Assembly: GCF_022539665.2 (NCBI RefSeq)
Contig: NC_081331.1
Span: 8,773,534-8,837,533, forward strand
Reading direction: 5' to 3'
DNA from: Daphnia carinata
Taxonomy: Eukaryota > Arthropoda > Branchiopoda > Diplostraca > Daphniidae
DNA: 64,000 nucleotides
In this document: piece after piece, positions 46,769 through 59,468 of the stretch
Position numbering within the stretch: the stretch's first letter is position 1
How the letters are laid out: each line of letters begins with the position of its first letter
Notes under the pieces: model-generated
Database searches by the model: none
Seen by the model: only the letters and a program-made list of their open reading frames with translations
Told to the model about the DNA's origin: nothing
Position numbers and translations under genes: made by a program

Positions 46769-47511
46769 TGTAAAGCATCTTCCCGTGTGGGATGATGGAC
46801 TTTACGGATTAAGACAAATAAATGTAAATTGAACTCGAGGCGTTTTACCCACAATGATGTATGTATTATATCAGCTAAGACATAAGAGTTAAAAAGACAA
46901 AGAACAAAGAAGAAGAAGAAACATTCAAGAAACAAGTCAAAAGAAACAAATATAATTGGGTCTTACCGTGATCACACGTATAGAGAACGAGAAGAAAAAC
47001 GACACAAGGCGGGCGTGATACGCAACTTCCACGAGAGCGATACACAAACAATAGTTCAAAACAAATGGAACTAGACAGTCGAATCACCGCGAATAATTCT
47101 AAGTCTAAACAATTTTACTGGACTGACTCGGCGAATAAAATGTTAAGTAAAAGGCACAAATTCAAGCATAACATTAATAAAGTAATAGAAATGCTTTCAG
47201 GCAACTACTCGAATCGGCTGCAAGTTCTAGTCTGATCTTCCTCAGATGCTGGGTTAACCACGGAACTTTGCATATTGCAAAGTGGCGTGATTGGGAGGAG
47301 CTTGTAGGCTGCACGCGGTTGACCAATTAAAAGACGCGTTCAATATGGCGTGATATTGATGACGTATCGCCTGCGTGAATCATCTTGCAGGTGTTCATCT
47401 AGGTCACCCGCGCTGCGTATGTTGCGGTGCAATTAATATGTTCACCCTTGATGAGTAATAAAGACATCGAGAAGAAATATATGTTGAAGATGTCTATTTG
47501 GCTTCGTTACA
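46769..47511 (-). repeat. Full 5' LTR (outer right), 743 bp
   Basis: Same sequence as 42549-43291; ends GTTACA, then GATA. Confidence 0.9.
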
Positions 47512-47515
47512 GATA
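47512..47515. repeat. Target-site duplication GATA, right
   Basis: Matches GATA at 40799-40802; the two bracket the whole array. Four bases match by chance fairly often, but no other LTR end has a matching partner. Confidence 0.6.
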
Positions 47516-49741
47516 CAAGATATTCTACAGGCTCGTATTTAAAAATATTAAAAGCTTCGTCCATTTTATTAAATTTAAAAATTCTAATTAAGGTTTTCCC
47601 CTTATGAAACTCATGTTTAGGCCTCGGAGACGATTAGATTTAGCCCAGTCTACGCACGATCCACACCGAAAAAAGGATAATCAAGCAAGATCAATCTTCA
47701 GGGGTGCGGTTCGTACGGTGCATTGGGGTTGAAACGGTATACGTAAATGGTCATATGTTACTTTCTGTAAGTCATACAATATTTCTCGTTTTTGCAATTT
47801 ACAAATTCCGTATTTTGTAGCTGAACACGTGAACCTTGGACTACAATTTATATTTTTCCGGTTTAGTTAGCAGAAAAAGCGTGAAAAGGTGAAGAAGTAC
47901 CGTAAAAGAATTTTAAGGGTCAGTAAACGTCAGATTAAACATTCAGCTAAACGAGGTGCAACAAAAATCTGATCGAAGATTGTTATTTGGGGTAATTGTG
48001 TAATTTATTTGGCACGATTCTGGCCGTTGTAGAAAAATAATGCACCACGTAGCAAAAAAACCCGCAGTGGAAGAAGCATAACCAAAGATTAGAAAAGACA
48101 TAATCCAAACAAACCATAAGATTACGCGGGACCAAGTGCAGCTCAGCATCCACTGCAAACAGGCCTAGATGCTCATATTAATTATGGATTAAATTGGTTA
48201 AAAACGCGAGATTAGATAACCTACATAACTATTGTAACAAATTTAAAAATGTGATTAAAAAAAAAAACTAGAAAAGCTTTTTCGAGATAACATAGCTCCA
48301 TACTACAGTTTTTTAACCAGTTCCCTTTTTTTCATCGGTTGCGTGCGTTAGTGTTCTTTCGAATAACAATTTTTCGAATAAAAATTTTTTTCTGAATAAA
48401 AATTCGCATAAATCTTCATTTTTATTTTCGAATAAATCATTATTCAGTCTATTCTTATTAGTAAAGAAACTATTTTACACTTTAATATAAAAATATTAAC
48501 TCTATCAAATAAAATAAAATAAATATATTAAAATGTTACCTGTCAATCGAAGAATAGTCTCTCCTCACTCAAGTCAAAACAAAAGATCAAACTAAATTAA
48601 AATAAAACTAAAGACACCCTGAATTTAAATGGGATATTACAGAGGGAAAGAAAAGCAATGAATAAAGAAGGCCGGTTTCGGCGTTGTTGCAAGGAAAATT
48701 TTATGCTCTTCGCATTATGAAAAAAAATCTATTCAAGTATTGTACTTTGGTTATTATATATTGTCATTTGTTACAGTATAAGTTCGGAAGAATTCATAGT
48801 GTGAGTAAGTGAGTTGGGTGTTTGAGCTTACTGAGTTCTGAATTGCGACTGATAGATCAGATAAAGATTAAGAGTTGTTTTCTTGGTTCGTATTTTCTTA
48901 ACCCAACCCCTGTTTTTGTTGGTTTCCCCCATAGTAAAAAGAATAAAAATTCAAACGTAACCGTTGAATTTTGAAAACCAAGAGCAGTCATTTTATTCGA
49001 AATTGTATCCGCACTTTCTTCCAAATAAGAATAAAAGAAATGATTTATTCCAATTCTTTATTCTTTCCACTTGAATTTTATTCATTACTTTTATTTTTTA
49101 TTCTTAAAATGTCGATATTATTCTTATTCTTATTGATTTCCCTTATTCGGAAGAACACTGCTTTTTACAATGTTGCTTCAGGGTTCATGGTAAAAAATAC
49201 CATAATGCTCTAATGGTAGCAAACACAAAATTCTGCCATTTAGAAAAAAGGACAATATTTGGATTCCATGACATGTCTGTCCTTTTGAATCAGGAGTGGC
49301 GATTAAATATACGAATCATAGAATTATTTAAAATCTGACATGGTTTCACGGCGATTTAAAAATATTTATGACTTTTATTTCAATTTGAGCTTTCAATAGA
49401 AGCTAAACTTCAGTCAACATATTCTGACCATGAAAAGTTAAATGTTTCTGCACTTATAATAATCAATTGAGTTTGGTTCTACATGTGTCCAAAATGTAAG
49501 ACAAAAAATAGCTAGGTTGAAACGAAATATTATAAACTGGTGACGCTTTAAGCTTATGCTTGTGTTAAAAAATTAAAACAGTTTTGTAGTCTTTTAAATA
49601 ACAAGTAGTACAACTTAAAACAATCTATAACATATTAAAACCAATGCAAGAGCGATGGTTCGCAGGACTGGTCATATCTTTGGGAGCGAATTGACTACTG
49701 TCAACAGTGAACTTTTTTTTGGAAGGAAATCTTCGTTGACA
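47516..49741. other. AT-rich intergenic, no gene seen
   Basis: Contains an imperfect array of CGAATAA/GAATAAAAATT motifs at about 48360-48450 and T/A-rich repeats near 49060-49150. Probably includes the 3' flank of the SAM-domain gene. Nothing coding recognised. Confidence 0.45.
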
Positions 49742-52700
49742 TCATGAATTGTTCAACAAATTTTGGTGATCTTGAGAGGACAGTGGTTGCTCAACTCCTG
49801 TAGGTTCTGCGTGACAATGAATACAATGAAGGCATATAGCACAGTGGCCTATTTTATTTGCCAATACGGATCGCAATTTCAATGCTGGTCCAAGTTTCAT
49901 GTTCATGCTCGTGATTAAGTGTTCTTCGGTCAGTAAGGGAAGAGTACTACCGTCGATTGATTGGTCTTCAAATGCCTAAAATAACACGTGTAAAATATAA
50001 ATACGTTATATCTTTTATGGGCTAAGTTGAGTTTAACATATGTGACGCTCTAGTTAAAAAAAAATCTGTTACAATGGTGTATTTGCACTGCTGCAGGTTA
50101 TTCCTGGTCGCGCAGTATCAGTAATTAGCACAACCTTTTTCCTAACCGAGGCAATGATGACGGCAGAAATGACATTTCAACTATTCCGCGATTGTTGTGT
50201 GTATTCCGAAAACCCGCTAACGAATAGATAGATTTTGTAGCGCCCTAAGAAGATTATCCTCGGAAATCGTCTTTTTACACAGAATCTGTTGACCTACTGT
50301 ATAATCCTTCTTTCTAAGCTCGAATTGCGAAACGCAAGCTTCGGAAAAAAAAATTTCTAAAAATAATTACAGACCCTACCGCTAAAAATTCAGTGCCGAA
50401 ACCAACAAGCTGCAAGAAGATTCGACGGCACTATGGACTTTTTGATTATTTATCATGATGGCTGTGCGTACTAGTGAAAACATTTCCCATTTAGACATTA
50501 AAACTGATAAATAGTAAAACGTAAAACTAGTGAAGGGCGTTAAGATGAAAATTATGGTGCGCAAAGGAGTAGAATATAGGATCCTCCAAGAGTTTAGCTT
50601 TAAAAAGAGAATACAAAAAACAAAAGAAAAGTTATCCAGAGAGCAGACGTATCCCACGAATTACTCAGTTTTCCCTTATTCAGCGGAATTATTCGCAAAA
50701 CAAAATATTAACTGGCTCAAGGTTCAATTTTGACCATGTATTTAGATTAGTGGAATGTGTCCAAAAGCCACACCTGGTCAAGCGTGGCCCTGAATGCCCA
50801 AGGGTTTGCCGTTCCATGGACTGGAAAAGACTATGTAGAACTCTGATGGGATTTTTTGCTTTTCGAGCGTCTTTTGACTTAGATTTAGTGAATGAATACG
50901 CTTTTCAAACGCAACAGACCGGCATAACATAATTAATCTGCCTACATGCAATGGCTACACCCTGAAAAGCTGAAGCTAAAAGTTAAAACTAATAATGAAA
51001 TACTGCTACTGTAACTCTACATTAAAAGCCCTCTTTGTTTATATTACCCCCCGACCTCCTCAATGAGTAGATATCCAAGTGAAATGTAAAGTTTTTAGTG
51101 CGGGGAACTTCAAGTTCTGTATGTTGGAATTATATTTATACCTTAAAATTACAAAATTGTGGAAAAAGCTTGCTTACCTGGGCATATTCAGAACAGATAT
51201 CAATACTTTTGACGAAATCCACTACGTGGCTGATTGACCACTTTTGGACTTCAACTGCAGCAGCGCTACAAGAATGAGCGGCACAACTCAAACGGCAGTT
51301 TGGCAGCAGCTGTGCAATTGCTGGTTTGTTCTGAATTGCTACTTTATTTTCTCCACGAGCATTAATGGTGTCTGATGAGAAGCGTGAGGGCGGTGACTTC
51401 CTGCCAATAGGAGGGAATTGCCTCCCAGCAATGTTATTTGGGTCCATGGCAGGCGACCGAGAAGAAGAAAGTTGGGAAAACCGACTACGGCCTAGCGATT
51501 CGAGTTGCGAATCCATGTATGGACGCTTTGCCATGGAAGCGCTTAGATCCAATGGGATGTGAGACGCCACTGCAACCGTTTCGACTGATGAACGTTTCAA
51601 CGTGGCGGGACCAGGTCGGGTAGTCGTATCGCTAATGTATGGATCTATGCGCGGCGAACCACGAGCTGTAGCCGAACGGACAATGCTCAGCAGCGCTTGA
51701 GTTGAACTCATGTCCATAGCAGGCCCAGCATGGAAGCCAGGTGGCAGAGCATGGCGGATACTGTTGTCTTGGCCCAATCCACTCAAAGGCAGCAATGGAG
51801 TTGTAGAAAATTCCCTCCTTTCTTTCTTGCCAGTTTCTGCCAATGCAGAAGCCATTTCATAGTGTTTACTAGCAGCGAGCGCATGAGAGGTGAACGTATT
51901 CAGCGGAAGATTAAAGAGTGGGAATGGGGGTGACTGTGAGGACCCTTCGCCGAATATCAAGTCTTTACAGGATGCTCGTGAGTCTAAGATTGACATGAGG
52001 CTGTTTGTTTGCTGCGATCGGTAATCGTTGGAATTGTTGTACTTCGCCGCCAAACTACGCATGAAATCACTGTAGTTCCGAGACATTTGAAGACCTTCCG
52101 ACATAGGTTTGTTATTGGATGCGTTGTAGTTCCCCGGGCTAAATCGTTCCGCTGGAGAGACACACGAATTATTGGGCGTTTCTGCTGTTGAGGGTGTAGG
52201 AGGCCGGAAGGAATGGGAAATGGGGCTGCATGGTGAGGCACTCCGTGAAGAAGCCGTGCCCGTCTCCATGTCGGGGCTGAAACGTTCATGTTTTACATTT
52301 GCAGACGGAGAAGTGTTGCGTCCAACTTTTTTGCGACGAGCTTTATTTGATAGTGAAGCTTTTACGCTCGACGTGTTAAACGGGACACTTTCTTTCTTAG
52401 GACGATTATCTAAAATTGCAAACAAAAATGATACATAAATACAACGTTATTAGATGCCAAGTAAGGTAGCATGCAATCACGTTTTTAATATTCCATACGG
52501 TTAGTAAACCACGCGTATTCTAAGTAATACATAATAAAAAAGTATGTATATAGTAAGACATACCATGCATGTTTTGACCCAAGTAGTCTACCAATTCGAG
52601 CATCGGGATTTTAGTTTGATTTAACGTAACAAGACATTGGTATTCTCTGTCTTTTATTGTTCACTTTGAAACGCAGTGAAAGCATGTTTTATTATTTTTT

Positions 52701-55700
52701 GGGGAGAACGATGTAATGTTGTTGATAGCTTTAAAAAAATGGTATAACATGTTAAACAAGGTGGTATTTAAAATAATTTTTTGCTTATTAATTTTCTTTA
52801 CTGCTCAAAACAATTTTATTTTAAATGAGTGTGGATTGAGGTAATAGCTGGAATAGAAAACTCTACCTTCTTGCGTAATCCTACAGCAGTTACAGATTCG
52901 ATAGTTAAGTTTTTAGTAACCTTTTTAAGTTATACTTTCTGATAAAATCTGGTTTTTTGCTAACTCTTCGTGTTTCTCTATCATTTACAAAAGCCGCTAA
53001 AAGTCCCCCAAAAATGTCAAATCAAGTCACTCAATATTCCGCAGTTTGCGGACCCCGCGAGGCTCGGTAAACCTTAGAATGTTACTGCTGCACATTTGCA
53101 ATAACTGAATTATGCTTAATTTTGCTAAAGGTGTGTGAATTAGATTGGAAAATCTATTCAAGTGTTTTTGACTACAGTTTCAATGGCTCACTCAAAGATT
53201 GGGGAAAGTGTAGCCTAAAAGTATAACGAAGCTGAGCCATTAGGAACAGATCAAAAAGTACAGGCAGAAGCAAGGAATGGAAGCAACAAACAGCAATAGT
53301 CGGAGGTAATAATTTATAAATACACGTTCTAATTAGGTTTTTTGGTTAAACTCTTTTTCCGAATGGGAAACTGCATTAAAAAAATTTAAAAAATTTAAAA
53401 AAAGTGCCGCAAACTATGTCACAAGAATTGCATCTTCAAGTTGTGCATACAACAGCGCAAAGGAAATAGCAAGATGTAGACATCTTTGCAGTTTCAGTTG
53501 AGAGCAAATTCAAACCCACGGAAAGGAGAAGGGAACTTACTGTAACACCATTTGGGCCATATGACAGGACTGTCTGCATCCATAGTGGCCATTTTGTTAG
53601 AAAGCTCGAGGGTATAGTGGCCAGCAATTGGGAGTCGATCACCGAAAACTAACCTCAATGGGCGACACTGGAGTATTTGTGCGGTTAACTTCGTCCCAAC
53701 TGATGGGTATACGTATGACTGGTCACCGCTGCCAACGCACCAAGAAAAGAATAGTTCTCAAGGATTCTTGTCGCTAACTTTCGTCAAGGTCCAGTTGATG
53801 TCCGGTTTCTCTCGACTTTCGAGTCGAATTCTCTCTCAGCATTAGTCTTGTTCTTCAAGCGAGCCTCCTCAATGTGAAGAACTCGCGACACCCAAACAAC
53901 GCAAATGGACGCACTGATGAGCTTTTCTTACTTGATTGACCAAGCGGAAAGTCGTGACTGCAATCAACGAAGCACGGAATATTTATCCTGCTTCTCTCCT
54001 TCAGGCTGTACGAGTGTGGTTCAATGCCAGTGCTACTGGCTGAGTTGACACGCTCTAAAAGACCCACAAAAGACGAAAAAATGGGACGATTGTTTCGGTA
54101 GTTGACCATATGGCTTAGAAATGATGGCAATTCCCTCTGCTTTTTCAATCGTAGTTAACCGCGTGATTGCGAGTCTGGTACTGAAGACAAAAAATCTGCC
54201 CACTGTTCGAAGGTAAAGAAGAAAACGCGCACGAACACCGAGACCGTGGACACTGCGGATGGATGGAAACGAGGTAGCGAAGGGGAGGTCGTTAAGAAGG
54301 ATTTTTTTTTTTCGTTTTGTTTGTAGAACTCCTACCGCAACTGAAAATAACACCCCACCTTTAAGGTGGTTGGCGCACAACTACCTTCAACCAGATTCCG
54401 ATATGAAGAAACAACCCCATTTACCACTTAAACAGTGAACAAGCCGGCGGTTTTTGCTTCAGGCAACTGAATATATCAATGCTGTAGAGACAAGCATCGT
54501 AATAAGCTAATGGCACGTACCCATGTTTTTCTACACATTTGTATAATAAATAAGCGACCTATTTATTAAGTTATTTTTAATCAGTTTCTATTTCTATTGT
54601 TTATAGATTTGTAGAAATATACGTTGATAATGACTTCCTTTCTAAATCTGAGAAGCCCTGAATGAAATATGGCATCTTATTGACTCATTTGCCAGTGCGA
54701 CAAGAAAAGAAAATTCAGTTATTTACTTTTCTAGTTGGTAATAATAGAATTTTAGTCTACAACCATTGCACAAGGAAATCGTAGTAGACAGACCATTGCA
54801 GAGCCAACACACTTAGGATGCGCTACAAAAAGAGAAGAAAAAAAAACTAAAAAAAAAAAAAAACGGACAAAAGAAAGGGTTTAAAAAAATTGTGATATTG
54901 AATCCAAAAGTAACTGTTTGAGACAGTATGAATTCCAAACTGTCATCAAAAACCGTAAAAAAAAACAACAAAAACAAAAGAACGTTGAACACGTAAATGC
55001 CAAAACCATTTCAACTCCCAGAAACATTTTTGGCTGAAAATAGCGGTGAAAATTTTATCTTCCCCACATTCGCCACTTTGGACTAAACGACGGACACACA
55101 ATTTCAGCATGTTTTAAAACCAAATCAGCATTTTAATTCTTGGTTTCTTTTATGTTCTTCTATTCTATTCTCTTAAGTTTTCGTTATGCTATTGAGTTAT
55201 CCCTACTTGTTCTAGCGTTCTGGAAATAGCTATATGCTTGCTTTAAATTATAAAGTTAGAATGCCTTTTTATTGTTTGGTAGACCCTACTTGAGGTTTAA
55301 TAGTCTACACTGGAATAGACGTGAATGATAGTCTTTGAAATGTTTGTTTGTCCAAACTAATTATCACCAGATGCAAACGCCATTAACATATTCTTGTCTG
55401 TCATGTATGTTGTAAATACTCTGTAAAAGTAAGAAGTACTATCTTTTAGAAAATATTTGACTACTCATGTGCAACCGAAACTGCGAAAAAAATGGTAACT
55501 GAGAAACTGTTAGTGAAATTACTAGTCGACACTTTTTCGATTACCATAATCTTCGCTGACGGTTTTTCCAAAAGCTTCGGACATATCGAAAATGTAATGT
55601 ATCAAAGGGAACGGAGCGTAAAGTCGTAGACCAGATAACTGATTTCGCATTGCGGTGATACCATCCCTTGATTACTTAGAATACCGAAATACTGTGACGG

Positions 55701-58700
55701 GATTGATATGGAGCAAAAATGCTACCATTATGGTAGCCTGATGAAGGATCATCTTGGCTTTTTCTAATGTTTTTCATGGCAGTTTGTGACAACATGCTTC
55801 GTTAATTTTACAAAACACGGCTCATTTTACAGCTTTGTATGGCAAGCTAAAGACCATACAGGCCGGTCAGAAGTTGAAACGTCAATCTCTATAGTTAACT
55901 TCATTTCCTGTCTACGCAATACACGGCGTTCTCTATTCGTCTGAAACCCACGCAACAGTGCAAAGGCCCAACTAGTTGACATGGCTGTTAATAGAACTTC
56001 AAGTGACATGCCATACGGCACTGAATTTGAATGTTCCGATTTTTCCCACTAGAAAAAAGAGAAATGGTAGAAAGGTCTGTCGCTTCAGCCGTGGGAGTTC
56101 CTCAGGGTTCATTCACACACTAAATAGCCGTTAGCCGTTATTGAGAATAAACACACAAAAATAAATAAATATTTAAAAAGAGGGGGAGGGGGGCAAAGAA
56201 GAAAAATGAGAACAGTTGAAGATTTGTTTTCGTAAAGGTAAGTATATCGAAAACTTGTATGTCAGGAAAAAAAACTGGGTATAAAAAAAAAGGAAGGAAA
56301 AAAGAAGAGTAGTGGCCTAGTTGGAAGGGGAAACGACTGTCATAACTCCATGAAAAAGGCAACGGAAGTGGCCGAAGACTCCACAGCTGAGACTAACCGC
56401 CTAATTAGCCGGCCATTCTATCTCCTCAAGCAGGAATAGCCTTGAGTAATCTAGCGCTTGCTAGCCTATCTGCTACTGTTTGAATATACGTGTAATTTCT
56501 TTTCCACAAGTTTCCCATTCAGCTTTGTGCCATCCCCCCTTTCTCTTTCAAGGAACGCACCTATTGCTGCTTTAAACTTTTTTTTTTTTGTCTTTCTATG
56601 CCTTACAAATAAGAGTCATTTCCTCTCAGTCCGCAGTGGGGTGGAGGAAAGACGGGTGCGCGACAAGAGGATGCACCAGCAACTGAGAATGCAAGTAGGA
56701 AAACAAAATAGGAAGGGAAAGAGGAGGCGGAGTGAGAAATGGAGGTGGTTTTGCCCAACTTTTTGTTTGAGGGGGACAGGGGAAGGAAAGGAAGTTCGCC
56801 GAAAGAACCTCGCTCAGTGACTGACCCTTCACGATCGTACTTTTCTGTAATGACTGGCTTCCGTTTCCCTGTCGTAGGTAGGCGTCTATGAAAGTCGTCC
56901 ACCCGCGCCGGAAAGGAAACGATCCGCCATCTTATCTCCTGAGCCAATCATCGGCATATCCTCTTTTTAGGTAAAACAAGTCAAGGTGAACTTGATGCTC
57001 TTCTTGGTCTACCAGTTTACCATGCATTTCGTTATCGTCAATAGTTATGTATAGCATTATTTCCTCTACCAACTTGTGCCGACCATAAATTAAGCTATTT
57101 ATCGACACACATGCGAAGAAAAAAAAATAATAATAAAGAAGGCAGGAGAAAGACAGAAAACAAAAAAGCAGATGAAAAAAAAAACCCAAAAAAAAGAATA
57201 GAGCATTTGGGTTCAAACCGTTTGCTGATGCCTGAACGGGTTGGTGTTCCATTGGCGCACTCGGTGAAGACATAGTGCCATCAGTTCTTCCTGATGTCGA
57301 TGAAATTTCGCGATTTTTACCTGTAATAAAATGTCATCACATTATATATTTTTCTTTTTTTTACATCATTTATATTTTCTCTTATCTAACCAGAAATCTC
57401 ATCCGATTGGGCAAGTTACTAGGAAGAATGGCTGTCGGTTCTACTTAACAATAATTCAATTTTCTGGTTTATAGTATTCGCGAGATCTTACTTGTAATTT
57501 CTAAGGCATTTAATTATGTGAGGTATAAAGAATACATTAATACGAATGGTATAAAAACTTCAGGAAGTTCATTGTATTGCGCATTTTGGCAGGGGAAATA
57601 TTTAGGACTAGACGATTTGAGCACTTGAACGTAACAAACGGTAGGCGCAGTAAGAATAAAGTGAATTGTAAACTTGCTTTACACCGACCGATCGAAGTCG
57701 TATTGCACCAACGAGGCACAAAAGATGCAGTTTGCTTGATAGTGCGTGTAATAATTAAACAAACCATTCTCTTAAAATTTAAATTGGATACTTGGATGAC
57801 AAATCAAATTAGATAATCAAATGAGTAAACAGGAAAAAGTTAGATGGTTAGAAGCGCAAAGGCTTACAATTCCAGCTGAATAATAATCGCAACACCCTGG
57901 TTATAATGTTCACTAATGGCAGCACGGAACAGATGTCAACAGGTAGTGAAAGAGCCATGATTCGTAGAATATAGGAAAAACATAGACTTATTTCGAATTA
58001 AAAACTGAGAGAAGTGATAAAGCTATTGATATAGCAGGGGTCGGGATGGAGGTTATGGCCGAATGCCAAAATGGCGCGTATTTTCCTTCTAATCAGGTCC
58101 CCAGTGGCACTTAGAGACACTGATTAGCATCCAAAAGACAACTTCGCTAACGAATTGCCTTTCACTGTCTTTACACTTTACCAGCGTTATGCATTTTCAA
58201 AAAGTGCGAAGCACTTTATCCATTGCATTCGGGAGGTTGTGCATGGTACTATGTGGATTTCGCACAAGTATAATATGTTGAAAGGCGAAAAATGGATTTT
58301 TCAAAATTCTTTCGTAGCCCAAACTAGTGAACCATTGCTAATGGCGAAGGTAGAAAATCAATTTTTTTCTTATTGATTATTCGCTTTACATTAGGACGAA
58401 AAAGGCAGATTTAAGCAAATACCACGTTTACTAAATGTTACGTTTATCCCTGGTGCGTCATTAACGAAATATTGCCAAGTGTAATACCAATCAGTGATAG
58501 CTCAACGGACATCGAAAGACTGGTATTCATCGCAGAATATGAAATTTCTTCCTATCATTTTTAAATAGCAGACTTAACAGATTGACCTGGTTTGCTGTTG
58601 ACTATCAGGTAAGCTTGCTGTACGCCTAGGCTAAATTTTGGATCTAAGATTCAGCATGGCTAGCATAAATCAACAATTGGTAAGAAAGTCGGAATGAAAA

Positions 58701-59468
58701 AAATTCTAGGAAGAACAAGAAGCTGTTATTAGTCAAGTTATTAGTCAGTTATTAGTCAAGGCTGTTGCAGCACCAATCACAGACCTCTCGAGATCTCATT
58801 AGAGGCTTTACATATGGACTGACGACTATGACTGCATTCAAAGCGAAATCGCTTAATGGTCGTTGGACGAGGGCACGAATAACGTTTTACGAAAAACATT
58901 TCGCTTTGTCTATTACGATAAACACGAAGCTTCAATATTTTTGTATTTCTAGTAGAGATATACCCCAAACACGTCTTACTAATGTTGATTTCAGAAACAT
59001 TGTAAGTCGCATTACTTTAAGGTCATATCGCTCAGTCCTAAGGCACTTTATTCGTACAACCTTACTGTGGATAGCCGTACGTCGAAGACTAATTGTGGTA
59101 CATTGAATTCACTTCATTACAGACACCACACGAAGCATCGTTTGCCAGCGACCTTATGACTTCCATCACCCTTCTATTGAAATTCTGTTTCTGTTAAGGA
59201 CCTTCACAAGTCAAAATACTGCTTTTAGTATGTCAAACGCTGGGCAACGTCTTGCGCGGCGATACGATAAAAAAAAAATCAAACTAACAAAAGAATGTAT
59301 AAATAAATGACCTTTAATCCTTTTGTCGGAATTGACGGCATCGCCAAAAGTGGAAGTGGCTCTGCTACTGAGCAACTGATCAATGATGCTTGTCAAGCGG
59401 CCTTCACGTCTGCGTTCCGATTCTCCGATATATCTGTTTGAGTTGAGAAATGACTTTAGTATGTTTGG
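49742..59468 (-). CDS. SAM-domain protein, SAMD7/SAMD11-like (5' end incomplete)
   Basis: Minus-strand exons 59468-59312, 57320-57219, 54054-53932, 53756-53541, 52650-52564, 52409-51178 and 49975-49742 join in one frame of 716 residues plus TGA. The C-terminal SAM domain (about 616-680) spans the last intron: KWSISHVVDFVKSIDICSEY then FEDQSIDGSTLPLLTEEHL and KLGPALKLRSVLANK. The phrase TLPLLTEEHL...KLGPALK is diagnostic of SAMD7/SAMD11, polyhomeotic-related nuclear repressors. The N-terminal exon (REGRLTSIIDQLLSSRATST) resembles the SAMD11 R-L-x-S...A-S-T-F block. The central part is Ser/Pro/Arg-rich, with LDLSASMAKRP. The last three exons are firm. Exons 53756 and 52650 have weak acceptors and 57219 a weak donor; they are supported by frame. 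The upstream first exon was not found. Confidence 0.75.
49976..51177 (-). other. Last intron of the SAM-domain gene
   Basis: A 1.2-kb GT-AG intron splitting the SAM domain between Y-A-Q and A-F-E-D. ORFs inside (50382-50657 and others) are not credible exons. Confidence 0.7.
54055..57218 (-). other. Large intron of the SAM-domain gene
   Basis: Sits between exons 54054-53932 and 57320-57219. Holds A/T homopolymers (54838-54862), G/A-rich tracts near 56180 and 56690-56790, and no recognised gene. The ORF at 56932-57273 reads from exon 57320-57219 through a T-rich intron and is not a separate gene. Confidence 0.5.
57321..59311 (-). other. Intron of the SAM-domain gene
   Basis: No exon recognised. 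The 113-codon plus-strand ORF at 58765-59106 has no resemblance to any family and no splice context. Confidence 0.45.

Larger units (their letters stand above)
40803..47511 (-). mobile_element. Ty3/Gypsy-like LTR retrotransposon, rearranged three-LTR array
   Basis: Read on the minus strand: 5' LTR (47511-46769), tRNA primer site, gag, protease, broken pol, 3' flank with a purine-rich end (GCCGGGAGTGA), middle LTR (43291-42549), second primer site, gag, protease, then a direct jump at 40909 to a 106-bp remnant of a third LTR (40908-40803). The termini are TG...CA. The only matching flank pair is the outermost GATA. Blocks 40909-43291 and 45130-47511 are almost identical, differing at about five sites by eye. 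Gypsy affinity comes from CCHC knuckles, protease and the pol remnants with H-T-I-D-T and K-P-G motifs. Both gag-pro units are defective. Confidence 0.85.

Noticed and set aside
53855-54380. ORFs 53855-54148 and 54033-54380 as independent genes
   Set aside because: The credible part (ERVNSASSTG to LGQS) is an exon of the SAM-domain gene; the rest is intron.
56458-56820. 120-codon plus-strand ORF
   Set aside because: Low-complexity F/S then K/R/G-rich; inside an intron, no resemblance.
58765-59106. 113-codon plus-strand ORF
   Set aside because: No family resemblance; lies in an intron of the opposite-strand gene; no splice context.
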